Shown here: positions 26,701 through 38,260 of the stretch, one piece after another
Position numbering within the stretch: the first letter of the stretch is position 1
Layout: the number at the start of each line of letters is the position of its first letter
NCBI RefSeq assembly: GCF_036588685.1
Contig: NC_086378.1
Coordinates: 44,679,578 to 44,743,577 of the forward strand
Direction: 5' to 3'
Length of the DNA stretch: 64,000 bases
Source: Mytilus trossulus
Taxonomy: Eukaryota; Mollusca; Bivalvia; Mytilida; Mytilidae
Position numbers and translations under genes: made by a program
The notes under the pieces: generated by a model
Databases searched by the model: none
The model's input: only the letters and a program-made list of their open reading frames with translations
Told to the model about the DNA's origin: nothing

Positions 26701-29700
26701 CAATAGACATGTTAGATTCTAAATTACCTACATGTGTATGCATGTTTACATCAATTGGTCTTTATATTTTAACCAAGGATAAATTTCTATAGCATATATA
26801 CATTGTAGTACATACTTGTTCAATGTCTTAACTTTGTCTGCAAGCTTTTTATTCTCTGCATCTTTCTGGTATGTTTCATTTTTCAAGGTTGTGTATCTAT
26901 AAATTACATTGAAATAATAAATAATGTGACCAATGTAATACTGTTGTAATTTATTTGTCATTAAAACATATGCATCTTATTCCAGAAATATTTATATTTG
27001 TGTGCTGACCAATTCATTTGACATATATATTACAGAAAATATACATAAATGTCACCATTGTCATTGATGGTATCAGTTTTGTATTTTTCAATAAATTAGT
27101 GACACTCTAATGAGAACTAATCATTATGTTAAAAATCTTATTAAAAGAAGGCTTTCTTGTTTTCATAAAAAAAAAATTCTGCACAAGTTTCATAAAATTC
27201 CACTTATTTTTGACAAAGCTATTGATGTGAAAAATTATTTTAACCCTTCTCAACTTTAATGTCGACGAAGTGGACAAGAGAATGTAGTATCACTATGGCT
27301 GGTTTCAGAAATAATATTGTTGCACAAATACTAATTTTCTAGCCTTTGGATGATTTATTATATTAAAGCAACCAAATTAGGAAGGAAAACCATGTACAGA
27401 TTTGTCTTAGTTCCATATGTCTTCTGTGTTGCCAAACTGTCTATTAATCATGTCTTATAAATATGTCTCCTTACGGTGCAAAACTCAGTGTCTATTAAAC
27501 TTGGAGCCAAATCTTATAATGTTACCTTATCTGCAAAGCGCATTGCTGATTCGGATCAGTAAAACTGGTTTACATGAATAGTATGCCTTTTACCTGTTAA
27601 ATAGTACATCACAAAGAACCAGTTTTTAAATATTCGATTGCAAGTAAACATGTCAAATTAAAACTTTATTTTTATCTTCTCTTCTTGTTTTTTGTTGATA
27701 ATTACTTTGTTCATCAAATTTATTTTCTGCAGAATAATTGTACTTGTCCCGTCGGACAAGCTTGATGTAGCTTTTACTTGTCCAACCTTTTTTTGCTCTG
27801 GTAACAGACATTTGGACAAGCGTTATTGTCGAGGCCTGCATGTTTAAAGAACTTAATAATGGAAGAATAAACAAATTAAATATAGTGCATCCAACATGCT
27901 TTTAAATGTTTAAATATTTTTTTTTAACTTTTTGATGTCTCATGATGATTCTTTTGGGGCAAATAATCTAAAAATTTCTATAATAACATACTTTGCCTCA
28001 AAAAATTGCTTAACGAAAGATAACTGTATGAGTTCTTCATCTTTTATCTCTAGCTCTCTAACAAATTAAAAAGAAAACTTATATTAATCATGTTAATGAT
28101 AATTCAGGAACATCATAAATTATGCAAAAATATTTTTAAAAATTTTAAACCTTAACTTTTCTCAAAATTTCATTTACATACGGTTCACCCATGTGGTTTG
28201 ACAGTTTTAATTGAATATTGATGTGATTTTAACATGTGCGAATTGCATAGTTGTGTTCATATTACCATAGTGGTCTCCATAACAAATGTGATACATATAG
28301 ATGCTTGTTCTTGGTTTTTTTTGGGGGGGGTTCATATTGTTCAGAAGAAATAGTTTACCTGAACCTTGCATTACTTAATGACATTCTTAGATCTACATGT
28401 CAACTTTACTCATTATTGTAACTGTTCATTTTGTATTTTTTACATTAAGTTTTATTTCAACGTTCCAAATGTTATGTTAAGTGTTCCTGTTCTTGTCTAT
28501 GAATAACTTGTTTATCATGTCAGCAGTACACAACGATTGTTTTATAAACGTGGTGCAAGTAACACCTTGCAGTATTATATTTTGTTTTTTATTTCATGTC
28601 ATATACAAATGATATGTATGTCATATGTCTTGTGAAACACAGTGCATGCTGTTTCAGTTGTATTGCATTTTAGTGAAACAGAACATAATACAATTAATGA
28701 ACTCAAATTCGGTTTACATTATTACTTCCTTTAACAGAGGCCTACATAAGTACTACAGGTAGCGTGACTCGAAAACCCTGGAACAATACAATACATTTGT
28801 GTTATTTCTTGTTTGCATGATGTTTTTCTGTATATTAAGGAATGTAAATCATGAACATCTTAAATTACGATGATTGCTCACACAACTAGCACACACCAAA
28901 ACAAAAACATACATACACAATATCACATCCCATGATTTAAAACTTTCAACATGTCACAGTTAAAAATGGTCTTATCATGCCTGTGCACCTTTAAATCTGT
29001 TACTTTTTTGTCATATAATTTCTAGTACATACCTTTGAAGAGTTTCCTTGTATCTTTTGTTTTCTGACTGTAAATCTAAAGATAACTGTATGAGTTCTTC
29101 ATCTTTTATCTCTAGCTCTCTAACAAATTAAAAAGAAAACTTATATTAACCATGTTAATGATAATTCAGGAACATCATAAATTATGCAAAAATATTTTTA
29201 AAAATTTTAAACCTTAACTTTTCTCAAAATTTCATTTACATACGGTTCACCCATGTGGTTTGACAGTTTTAATTGAATATTGATGTGATTTTAACATGTG
29301 CGAATTGCATAGTTGTGTTCATATTACCATAGTGGTCTCCATAACAAATGTGATACATATAGATGCTTGTTCTTGGTTTTTTTTGGGGGGGGTTCATATT
29401 GTTCAGAAGAAATAGTTTACCTGAACCTTGCATTACTTAATGACATTCTTAGATCTACATGTCAACTTTACTCATTATTGTAACTGTTCATTTTGTATTT
29501 TTTACATTAAGTTTTATTTCAACGTTCCAAATGTTATGTTAAGTGTTCCTGTTCTTGTCTATGAATAACTTGTTTATCATGTCAGCAGTACACAACGATT
29601 GTTTTATAAACGTGGTGCAAGTAACACCTTGCAGTATTATATTTTGTTTTTTATTTCATGTCATATACAAATGATATGTATGTCATATGTCTTGTGAAAC

Positions 29701-31509
29701 ACAGTGCATGCTGTTTCAGTTGTATTGCATTTTAGTGAAACAGAACATAATACAATTAATGAACTCAAATTCGGTTTACATTATTACTTCCTTTAACAGA
29801 GGCCTACATAAGTACTACAGGTAGCGTGACTCGAAAACCCTGGAACAATACAATACATTTGTGTTATTTCTTGTTTGCATGATGTTTTTCTGTATATTAA
29901 GGAATGTAAATCATGAACATCTTAAATTACGATGATTGCTCACACAACTAGCACACACACACCAAAACAAAAACATACATACACAATATCACATCCCATG
30001 ATTTAAAACTTTCAACATGTCACAGTTAAAAATGGTCTTATCATGCCTGTGCACCTTTAAATCTGTTACTTTTTTGTCATATAATTTCTAGTACATACCT
30101 TTGAAGAGTTTCCTTGTATCTTTTGTTTTCTGACTGTAAATCTTCAATTTTCATCCTCTGAATAGGACAGCTCTGATATACATGTAAGCTGTAAAAGAAA
30201 GGCTAAACTGAACATGTACAATGGTTTTGAAAAATTTAAATGAACTACAATATTAATATCCCATATACCACTCATAAATAAACATATTGCTTGATTGGTG
30301 TTTAATGCCTCTCTCAATACTATTGTGCTATATATTGGCGTCATGTATTTAAAGCTAGGGACTAAAATTAAATAGAGTTTGTTTACCAAATCCCGACCGA
30401 CCGTGCAAAAACGGTCTGACTAATAAAATTTAATTGTCATATCTAAGTCAAATAATATTTTATCAATTTCCTATTTTCAGGCTTGCCAGATCAACTGTCA
30501 GATATCATGAATATTGTTCCAGCTTTTTGGAAAAAATAAAATTATTTCCCTACCTACCTACCCACACCTGGCTTGGCAGGTTCAGGATTGGGGAAATAAA
30601 CAATATATTACTTTAGGTCTAGTGTATCCTTAACCCATTGTTCTTCATTATCAAGCTTTCATTCATCACCATCAACCATGACCACTTTGCTTAAAAAAAA
30701 GCACCATATATTTACCTGTTATCAATCTTCAATTCCATGTAGTCCTTAACTTCTTGATACAAGAATTCATCTTTGAAAGTTGGTACCTGTGCTTCTTCAG
30801 GTTCTTCAGGTATATTAACCAATGTTTGAATATCACTATCAATTGATCTATAACTTGAATAAAATGTCACATCATGTTTCTCCAACAAAACATTCTCCAG
30901 TTCTGATAATATTTGTGTGTATTGCTTATGAACTGAGTCTGTGTTGTCAACAAATACTTTTAAATTTTCTTGCTCTTTTTTTTCATTGTCCTCTACTTCA
31001 GTAGTTTTGATACTTCTCTTCGATTCTATACAGGACTGAAGACCTTTGCTGGCGGATTCAATATGTTCAATACATTGTTTGCTCTTAGCATGGAGTTGTT
31101 CAAAGTGAGTTGTCTTGACTTTTTCTTGCAGGGTAGATATTGCATCAATTTTCAATTTTAATTCTTCAATATTTTCTTTTGCTTTTTGTCTTTCTTTTAC
31201 TACAATTTCAGTTATTTCTGAGAAAGGATGTGTATAATGTGTAGATGTTACGCACTTACTGCAAATAAAGGTATCGCATTTAACACAGTAAAACAGGAAT
31301 TCTTTCTTGTGTTCTAAACAGTGAGACTTTTTGTTGACAGTTGACAGATCTACTGTATTAATATCAGCGACTGTGTGTCCACTTAGTGCTGGAATCTTAC
31401 CATGTCTGTTACGACACGCTGTGCATAAAGCTTGTTGACATTCATAACAATAATATGCTCCGTTCTGTTCATCACATAGTGAACATTTCTTCGCCGAAAC
31501 CTGTGCCAT
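20619..31509 (-). CDS. Gene A: double B-box, coiled-coil protein with C-terminal CCHC-like finger (7 exons)
   Basis: Predicted exons (minus): 31509-30716, 30188-30099, 29119-29033, 28057-27992, 26896-26816, 23888-23802 and 20709-20619; all introns are phase 2 with GT...AG ends. They give 1296 nt and 431 aa. B-box 1 ligands are C9, C12, C21, C24, C29, C32, H36 and H45. B-box 2 ligands are C63, H66, C74, C77, C82, C85, H90 and H93. A charged coiled coil follows from about residue 100 and continues through exons 2-6. The last exon gives one finger, C408-x2-C411-x12-H424-x5-C430. There is no RING, so E3 ligase activity is not supported; B-box/coiled-coil proteins usually oligomerise as adaptors, and a ubiquitin-sensing or immune role is inference. 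The start is the first ATG, with an exon length (794 nt) equal to paralog B. Exon 3 is a chimera made by tandem duplication. Exon calls come from splice motifs and paralog agreement. Confidence 0.85.
20735..21035 (+). repeat. Interspersed repeat in last intron of gene A
   Basis: This is a longer copy of the 968-1175 repeat, with AACTTTAACCTGAAGCGGGA, a degenerate GACAGAC/GAAC run and CAGACCAGAAAACATAATGC. It ends near TATGTGGGGCATA. Confidence 0.6.
21923..22450 (+). repeat. Mussel-type repeat (GCCAATGAGACAACTCTCC family), diverged and interrupted
   Basis: The 5' part (TGACAATGAGAAAATTCTCC) and the rest (AGCAAGCTATAAGGGACC, CCTGAATTAATCAGGACAG) match the family seen at 51190-51600 and 56961-58220. 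It is split by a small TIR element at 21978-22220. Confidence 0.6.
21978..22220. mobile_element. Small TIR element (243 bp) nested in a repeat
   Basis: The ends GTTGGGAACAA (21978) and TTGTTCCCAAC (to 22220) are perfect inverted repeats, followed inward by CCCCTT-type inverted text. It is non-coding and MITE-like. Confidence 0.65.
23055..23155 (-). repeat. Inverted fragment of the 13.3-kb repeat family
   Basis: It contains GACCTTCTGCTGTTGTCTG and GATGTCTCTTTGACACATTC, the inverse of landmarks at 13287-13400. Confidence 0.6.
24819..24918. mobile_element. 100-bp hairpin, MITE-like
   Basis: The arms GAGGTTGATAGAGTAGATTG and its imperfect inverse near CAATTTACTCTATCAAATCTC-type text pair over about 33 bp, with GGTCCCCT/AGGGGACC inside. 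It lies in gene A intron 5 (between exons at 26816 and 23888). Confidence 0.6.
25125..26040. repeat. Repeat region rich in ACGGACA/CGTTGGACGTC motifs
   Basis: Over 900 bp, variants of AACGGACAT, GGACACCT and their inverses recur. The boundary texts CGGATAGCACGAATGG and TTCGAGCTATCCG are roughly inverse, suggesting a decayed TIR element. It is non-coding and lies in gene A intron 5. Confidence 0.45.
26245..26515. repeat. Inverted pair of fragments of the AGACAACTCTCCAC repeat family
   Basis: GATGTGGTATAATTGTCAAT with ACAACTCTCCACAAGAGACC (plus) and GGTCTCTTGTGGAGAGCTGT with CCACATCTTCC (inverse) bracket about 150 bp of AT-rich sequence. Confidence 0.6.
28016..30143. repeat. Recent 1.06-kb tandem duplication inside gene A
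   Basis: Copy 1 (28016-29077) and copy 2 (29078-30143) are almost identical; I see one substitution (ATTAATCATG versus ATTAACCATG) and a 4-bp CA-repeat length difference. On the coding strand each copy runs from inside exon 2, through the intron, into the next exon. The junction therefore lies within an exon and creates the chimeric exon 29033-29119. Confidence 0.92.
29033..29119 (-). other. Chimeric exon 3 of gene A formed by duplication junction
   Basis: The 5' half (ELEIKDEELIQLS) equals the start of exon 4 (28057-27992) and the 3' half (DLQSENKRYKETLQ) equals the end of exon 2 (30188-30099). The acceptor TTTGTTAG and donor GTATGT are both intact. At 87 nt in phase 2-2 it keeps the frame and lengthens the coiled coil by 29 residues. 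Confidence 0.8.
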
Positions 31510-31794
31510 TTCAGAGGAACAATTCAATACTGGGGAAGGAAACTGAAGATACCGGTCTCACTAATTAGCGACAACAAGAAATATTTTAGCACAAGAAGCG
31601 ACAAAAAACTATTTAGCGACAAGAAAACATATTTTTTTTAATTAAAATTAATTAGATACAACGTTATGAAGTACATCAACTTTATCTATGTATTATTCTC
31701 CTCCATATGGATCTTATACCCTTTACTTGACTGAGTACCAGCCCAGGGGTACTAGCATGTCTTACCACGGGATAAAAATTATTCAAACTGGAGT

Positions 31795-32025
31795 GAGGGC
31801 CCTCATGGGGGGGGGGGGGTCCTAGTAATCACATAATCACCATTTTTTTGCCAATATAATCACATAATCATTAAATATTTGCTTATCTTTAGTAATCAAA
31901 TAATCATAAACTAAAAATACAGTCCTAGGTAATCAAATAATCATGAAATATTTGGCTTAATAATCAAATAATCATTAAAAAAACGGCCAAGTAATCACAT
32001 AATCAAAAACCCCATGAGGGCCCTC
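31795..32025. mobile_element. 231-bp TIR element with TAATCA-type internal repeats
   Basis: The inverted ends GAGGGCCCTCATGGGG and CCCCATGAGGGCCCTC are perfect and flanked by the direct repeat TGGAGT (31789-31794 and 32026-32031). The interior repeats AATCACATAATCA / AATCAAATAATCA about eight times. It is non-coding and MITE-like, about 285 bp upstream of the gene A ATG. Confidence 0.85.
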
Positions 32026-32039
32026 TGGAGTCTGAGTCA

Positions 32040-33200
32040 AAAGTTGGTTATATTATAAATAAAATCGTATTTAATTTGCTTTTTAGCCAGATCTGATAAA
32101 AGTTATATCTCACTGGAATTAAAATGTAAGATGATTACAATTATTAAATATCAATATCTCAGTATATTTAAAAACTTTTGTTACTGTTACTCATATAAAT
32201 CTAGGTTCGCAAGAAGAAGAACGTAATACAGCTCAACAAGAAGAACACCAGTCCTAAATGATTCATGTTTCGCACATATTACTTTCACCAAATATCAAGC
32301 CTTCGGAAACCTAGCTGGAAGGCCAAAAGGTTTGACCCAAACTGTCATGGGCGAACTGTCATTGATCGGTCTTCCAAAAAAGTGTACCCGTAAAAACAGC
32401 AACTGTGTACCATTTCATAAGAAAAGTTTATATAAATATATTAGACTGGTTTGTTGAAAGCGATTTTTAGCCAACAATGCTGTAAATAACAACATTTTAA
32501 TATCAGAGGAACAATTTGAATCAGCAAGACCTGAACTTTTAACTGCTCTTGTTTGGACTCAATTGAAAATATTGATTTAATCAAAAAGTATTGTCAAAAA
32601 GATGCGGGGGAAGCTATATCAAGAGCGTATATAAAGAGAAGAAAAATTATATCTTCACTTGTAACATATTTTTGTATGCACACATAATGCAGTCCGAAGG
32701 AAGACAGTGTAATGTGTATACATATATAGTGTCTTTTTGGAGTGGCAACATTTGGGCTAGACTAAAACAACTTCCAAAGGCAAAGAATTGGGTTTGTAAC
32801 AATTGCAAATGTTTAATCATGTGTCCATTTGAAATTTATAGCAAACAGCTTTTAATATTGTGACGTCTGTCATGTCTGTTTTATGATGTAGTATTACATA
32901 ATAAGTATTCTTATCACACGGCAGGATATTTAACCATAAATTTTACACAGATTTGAAAATCAACTTTTTTATAAATATTTAAGAAAAAATATATGTTATA
33001 ATGTATATACAAATGTGTTTTCATGCTTTTAATTAATATCATAAAGTTATAAATTATTTACTTATGAACATCTTCAATATTTTATTTTTGATTGTACTGT
33101 ATTTTTAATGCTTGATATTGTCATGATTGTGATAAAATGATTTTAAATTATTAAGATTTTTCATTCTCTACTAATCATGTCAATGAAAAGTTTTATTCAG
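32040..33200. other. Intergenic stretch between the divergent paralogs
   Basis: AT-rich, with no supported gene. A 90-codon frame at 32591-32863 lacks recognisable domains and clear exon signals. Confidence 0.4.
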
Positions 33201-33325
33201 TGCCGGCTAAATAGCAAATTTGCTATTTTGCCGGTTCAGGTCATACAGCAAATTTGCTATTTTGCCGGTGCAGGTCAAATAGCAAATTTGCTATTTTGCC
33301 GGTGCCGGTCAAATAGCCACTGCCT
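33201..33325. repeat. 34-bp palindromic minisatellite
   Basis: AGCAAATTTGCTATTTTGCC recurs at 33213, 33247 and 33281 (period 34), each with the palindrome AGCAAATTTGCT, separated by GGTCAAAT-type linkers. Confidence 0.85.
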
Positions 33326-33976
33326 TTAAATAATAATAATGCACAATTAATACATATATGTTCCTGATAGAACCTACCGGTCCGGGCCAGGTTAAACAAA
33401 TCTTTTATCATGTGTATTGTACAATTGTATATATAACTTGTTACGAATGTAACAAATATATTTGAGTCTACGGTTACATACTGTTATTGTTACATTAATT
33501 TTACAAATGTACCATATTGAACTAGTAATATGTAATAAAACTTCTTTTTTTTATTTACAATATTGCATAATTTCAAATTCTTATTTACAATGTCAGTTTC
33601 TACAGATCCCGTATGTTGTTTTTGAGCATGTTTTTGTCTGACGCATGTTTGGTGAAATCACTCTAAGCAGCCATCACAAACCAGTGATGTGGCTCTGACA
33701 ATGGCTCTGTATTACTTACCGTACAGTTCCATTCTGCACTATCCTACTGTATTATTACTCTTGAGATGTTTATATTGTCGTCCAATATTTTTGTTGGAAG
33801 CAGGTGAGGTTGTTTAAATACAAGTCAATTGCGAAAGCAGATGTTGACCTTTGCCGACAGGTTAATAAAACTGGTGGAAACATTGCTTCGAGTGTTTTAA
33901 GTCATACACTTTACAAAAGACACAACATAGAAAACCAAATACTACGTACATGTAACACGAACCCCACAGAAAACTG
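33326..33976. other. Intergenic stretch
   Basis: No coding or repeat feature is supported. Confidence 0.4.
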
Positions 33977-34075
33977 GGGTGATCTCAGGTGCTCCGGAAG
34001 GGTGAACAGATCCTGCTCCACATGTGGCACCTGTCGTATTGCTCAAGTTATTACAACCCCGGTATTGCAGAAAAA
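33977..34075 (+). repeat. Interspersed repeat (GATCTCAGGTGCTCCGGAAG family), copy 1
   Basis: GGTGCTCCGGAAGGGTGAAC, AGATCCTGCTCCACATGTGG and CACCTGTCGTATTGCTCA also occur at 55427-55520 with few changes. The cysteine-rich open frame across it (33804-34091) is therefore repeat sequence, not a protein. Confidence 0.7.
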
Positions 34076-35158
34076 TGACCCCAGTCAGTAATCTCTAGAT
34101 AGATTAAAAGTCTTAAGTACGGAACATTTGATTTTTGGGGGTCTGAGTAAATTTTGAGGAAAAAATCTGGCCCTTATTTTTGCCTATAAAATAATTCTAG
34201 CAGTACCTGGGCTGAAAACAATAATTTTGCTCACTTTTTTTGCTATTAGAAAAATAAAATTTCCAACAGAATTATTTAAAAGAACTAAATGTACAAAAAG
34301 GGGCGTAATTTTGTTCTTTTTGTTCGCATGTAAATCCCAGGCTACCGTCGGTCCATGCCCAAACTTTTGTTGCCTTTTTTAACATAATTAGTACTATTCT
34401 TATGTTTCTTAATGTTCTAAGAAGGAGTTTACACTAACGAGAGGGATGAAGCCGGAATGTTTATTTCGCCAAACTAAAGTAGTATACAGAGTATTTTTTT
34501 CAAGGACCGACTGCAACCTGTCTTCTAAGTAAGGCATTTCGATCTCCATTTCTCGACCGTCATTCACAACTTATGAATTTGTCATTTCAGACCGTTAATC
34601 GCAGCCTTTGGTTGATTTGGAAACACTCGCTTCACTTGATGGGTAAAACATTTCAACCATACATTTGTCTTTATTTGGTCGTATTGTAAATTTCATTGAA
34701 TAGCCATATATCTTGTTTACAACAACGTCAAGAAAGTTGTGAGGTTATGCTAACTAACCATACAACAAACGCCAGTCACCGGTTAACTGTTTGTCTCCAC
34801 TGCGACTTCTGTAGCAAAAAACGAGAATAAAGGATAGTGATCCGATAGCTCTTGACTTAAAAGCTTAGTTTTTAATGGTAGAAGACATCGATGCTTCATA
34901 CTTTGTATATAGATGCTTATGTAACAAGCTGTCTGTCAGATGACCATGACACCATTTATGGTCAAGCGACTACCTTGAAATATTAAAAAAAAAAAAAAAA
35001 AAAAAATGTTATGTTACTTTCTCTCTTATTACTAGTATACGAAATAAGGTAACTATATTTGGTATGTGCGTACCTTGCATGGTCCTCGTGCCTTTCGGAT
35101 AGTTTTCTTTTGACCTAGACCTCATTTCATTTAGGAAATAATTGATGCAAGCTATACT
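34076..35158. other. Intergenic stretch with a 24-bp A run near 34982
   Basis: No gene is supported. A long A homopolymer near 34982-35006 could be the tail of an old retroposed sequence, but no body could be assigned. Confidence 0.35.
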
Positions 35159-35350
35159 TTATTGTATAGTTTTAACATGGGTAAGCATTATATTCGTGAT
35201 AATTTTTGCCCGAGCGATAGTGAGGGCTAACATAACACGAATACCGGACACTGTGAGATTTTTGTACCTTCCCCTCTCAATCTCTAAATCGTGAGCACTG
35301 ATACGGAGATTTGTTAAGAAATTACTATATTTAAAATTTCCCTGCAATGT
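35159..35350 (-). pseudogene. LINE 3'-end fragment
   Basis: Minus-strand text translates to TNLRISAHDLEIERGRYKN, the same motif as TKLRVSSHRLQIELGRYQG near the C-terminus of the intron LINE at 49265-49320. This identifies a short, dead fragment of a related non-LTR retrotransposon. It has no ATG and no reverse transcriptase core. Confidence 0.6.
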
Positions 35351-35459
35351 GTAATTTTCTAACCAAAATCTGCTTTTAAAAAGTCTACTGTGCTAAAAAA
35401 GCATCATATACGTCAAAAACTTCTCAAAATGAATTGTTATCATGCATCAAGAGTATGTA

Positions 35460-35645
35460 TTAGTATGGCGTTCATTATCACTGAACTAGTATATATTTGT
35501 TTAGGGGCCAGCTGAAGGACACCTCCGGGTGCGGGAATTTCTCGCTACATTGAAGACCTGTTGGTGACCTTCTGCTATTGTTTTTTATTTGGTCGTTTTG
35601 TTGTCTCTTTGACAAATTCCCCATTTCCATTCTCAATTTTATTAT
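35460..35645 (-). repeat. Inverted copy of the 13.3-kb repeat family
   Basis: TTAGGGGCCAGCTGAAGGAC, GGTGACCTTCTGC and TTGTTGTCTCTTTGAC are the inverse of landmarks at 13300-13430. Confidence 0.65.
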
Positions 35646-35789
35646 CAAGAGGTTTATCCAACAGCCAATCGTTAATGAAGTAAAGGCTCAACCGCTTGGT
35701 CCACATTGTTGATATCAATGCGATGAGGTGTTGGATGTTAGTAATTGGGAACAACTCGGATTGTTATACGCTATCTTAGGGACGGTATA

Positions 35790-37170
35790 GTACAGTACAA
35801 AAGTTGCGCTTGAATTTGTCCAAGCAGAAGAGACAACAGGCACTTTACGGTTTGATAGTCAAAGCTTTGGCGGATTCTGATTTGATATCCATTTTTTTCT
35901 CGCGCAGACTATGGATGGCGCCGGTAATACATGTTTGTCTTGTAAGAATCTTAGTTGCGCAGCGCAGTTCACCCGACTGGCACCAAGGACAGTTTATCAT
36001 TACTGTGCTAGCCATAACCTGAATCTAGTACTATGCAAATGTTGCAATTTTCCAGTAATATTGATGTTAGATAGCTTAAAACAGCTCGGGATATTTTTCA
36101 AGCATTCTCCGAAATGGATTCGATGTCTCGAAAAGGCCTAAGATAAATTCTAACAGGGATGCGTTAAACATAATAAAATGACAGAAATTTAAGGTCTTCT
36201 ATTAAACAAGATGGAGTGAAAAAAAAATACGACCCTCGACAGCATATCTTGTTTAAAGGAAATCAGCTCTTACGTTGGACGCACCTGGGACAAGAAAGCT
36301 GTTATTGACGCTGATGGGCTACTCACAAAAATAACTGATTCTACTTTTATAGATAGTTTTTTTGGATATGTTAGTGGAGTGAGTAGAAAACTCCACGGGT
36401 CTATACTCAATATTGTAGAAGGGTATAAAATGATTGATACAATCAAATCTTTGGTCAAATCAACAAAAGAAGAATAGGAATAAGATTATTTATTATTCCA
36501 ATCAAGGGCCTTTGATGGGCAGCATAATATTTACACATAAAAAAATACATCATGAGAATAGACGAAAAGGAATTTGACAACGTAAGTGTTTGATAAAGCT
36601 TCGGCAATGGCTGAAGTTGCCGACATTGGTGGTATAAAGGCACCGAGTCGATACGAGCGCCATACCCAGCGTAGTAATGTCCCTGCTGACAATGAAAAAG
36701 TGTTTTTCGACGTGCAGTTTTTCTACCATTCTTAGACTCCATGATTCAACAGTTTAATATTCGGTTTGGTTAACATGCTAGCTGTTTCCGTTGAAAGGGA
36801 ATTGGCTTTGATTCTAAGCATTATTCACCAAACATCGGATGATGCTATGCAACGACATTGTTGGTTATTTAAACTTTACATGCCATTTCCTGACTCTTTA
36901 AGACAGGAGTTTCGACTCTGGAACGAGTTATGGCGTGACCAGAACTACAAACCTTCCACATTAACGTCTACCGTAACAAACAAAAAAGTGTGTAATACGA
37001 TCTTTCGAAAAATAGTAAAACTTCTGAGTCTACTTTTATTGACCAGTGTAACATCAAGTTCCACAGAAAGAGCAAACTCGTCATGCATACAATGGGAAAA
37101 GAACGTTTAAATGCCCTGTTGCTTTTGTATGTTCATAAAAACATTAAACTGGACTACGAAAACAATCATT
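35790..37170 (+). pseudogene. Broken hAT-type transposase (ZMYM1/DUF4371-like)
   Basis: Pieces in shifting frames line up with an hAT transposase. MDGAGNT (35911) and HYCASHNLNLVLCKCC (near 36000) come from the catalytic region. DADGLLTKITDSTFI (about 36310) and RHTQRSNVPADNE (about 36660) are middle parts. SSSTERANSS with LNALLLLYVHKNIKLDYE (37060-37165) is the C-terminal dimerisation region. Frameshifts and missing parts show it is dead. hAT elements move by cut and paste; ends and 8-bp duplication were not found. Confidence 0.75.
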
Positions 37171-37544
37171 GACGATTTGTCCTAGGAAGATGTTGTTGGT
37201 TAACCCTATGGCTTAGACATTATCACGAGATACTTTCGTGGATTTATTTTTTACTGATAAGTGCATTAATAAAGTAAAACATCAACTACATTAATATATA
37301 TGATCAGACGCATACCGGGTGCGAAACGCAAAATCGCAATTGCATTCTTCATATGACAGTTGTGACCTCTATTTCATTCACAGAAAGGCTAGGGATTTTT
37401 TTCATGTCTACTTTTTAACGACAAATTCCACATCAAATATATGTGCATAGCTTTAGATCCAACCAGTAATTTTACAATTTTACAATTTTACGACATAATA
37501 AAAAATGTCCAACCCTTTCGCATTTACCGTACAAAATATACATG

Positions 37545-37660
37545 CCCACGTCAGATGGACAAACATACAAGTGGACGTGCCCGGGTACTTGTACATCTTG
37601 ATAACAAAAAGACACTAGGGACAGATCTGAGAGTACTCGGAGTTATCTGACAGCCAGTTT
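37545..37660 (+). repeat. 3' fragment of the AGACAACTCTCCAC repeat family
   Basis: CAAGTGGACGTGCCCGGGTA, AAAAAGACACTAGGGACAG and GAGAGTACTCGGAGTTATC match the family's 3' region (compare 58080-58155). A further 3' piece with AAACATGACCTTGTGCAATG lies at 39515-39600. Confidence 0.6.
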
Positions 37661-37699
37661 CAAAGCCACTATCAACTATTAAAAAAATCATGCATGTTC

Positions 37700-38260
37700 A
37701 TGATGTTCATTGAAAAAATTAACAGCATATTGCAAAATGATTTAAATGCTATACAATCTTGGTGTATAACAGTATGAAAATCAATGCACAAAAAACTAAG
37801 TGTAAGAAATTGGGTTCAAAACAAAAACTTACACAACTATCAGAATTATGTATTACCTTCAACGAAACATGTATTGAGAATGTCCATTCTTTCAACTTAC
37901 TTGGAATTGACATTGATGAAAATTTAAGCTGGAAAGATCATGTTGATCGTATATGTAAAATTATCTCATCTAAAATATCCCTTTTATATAGAATTAAAGT
38001 ATATTTACCAATACACACAATACAACTATTGATGATGTGCAACACCACAACTTACGATCTGTTTCTAATAATGATCTTTTTGTTCCAAGACCAAATACAT
38101 TTTTTTTATAAAAAATCTTTTCATTATCAAGTTTTACCACTCGAAATAAAAAAATATCATTGTTATAATCATTTTTCTTGAAAATTATATGCAAGTCAAA
38201 TATTTTGTTTTCCTTTAACAAAATTTTAACAAATATTGCCATTTATTACCATTTGTATAT
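37700..38260 (+). pseudogene. Truncated LINE reverse transcriptase fragment
   Basis: The text encodes LNAIQSW, a one-base frame slip, then SMKINAQKTKC, ENVHSFNLLGIDIDENLSW and RICKIISSKISLLYRIK. This is the region after the catalytic YADD of a non-LTR reverse transcriptase. It then shifts frame and ends near 38260. The catalytic core and the endonuclease are absent. It differs from the intron LINE at 46-50 kb. Confidence 0.7.

Noticed and set aside
27653-27874. 73-codon minus-strand frame in gene A intron 4
   Set aside because: No splice acceptor and donor fit the gene's phase-2 pattern, paralog B has no equivalent, and no domain was recognised.
31510-31527. Six-codon N-terminal extension of gene A
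   Set aside because: The upstream codon is TTG, not ATG; the ATG at 31509 matches the start of gene B.
33804-34091. 95-codon cysteine-rich frame
   Set aside because: Its cysteine-rich end lies in a dispersed repeat also found at 55427-55520, and it has no start context or exon signals.
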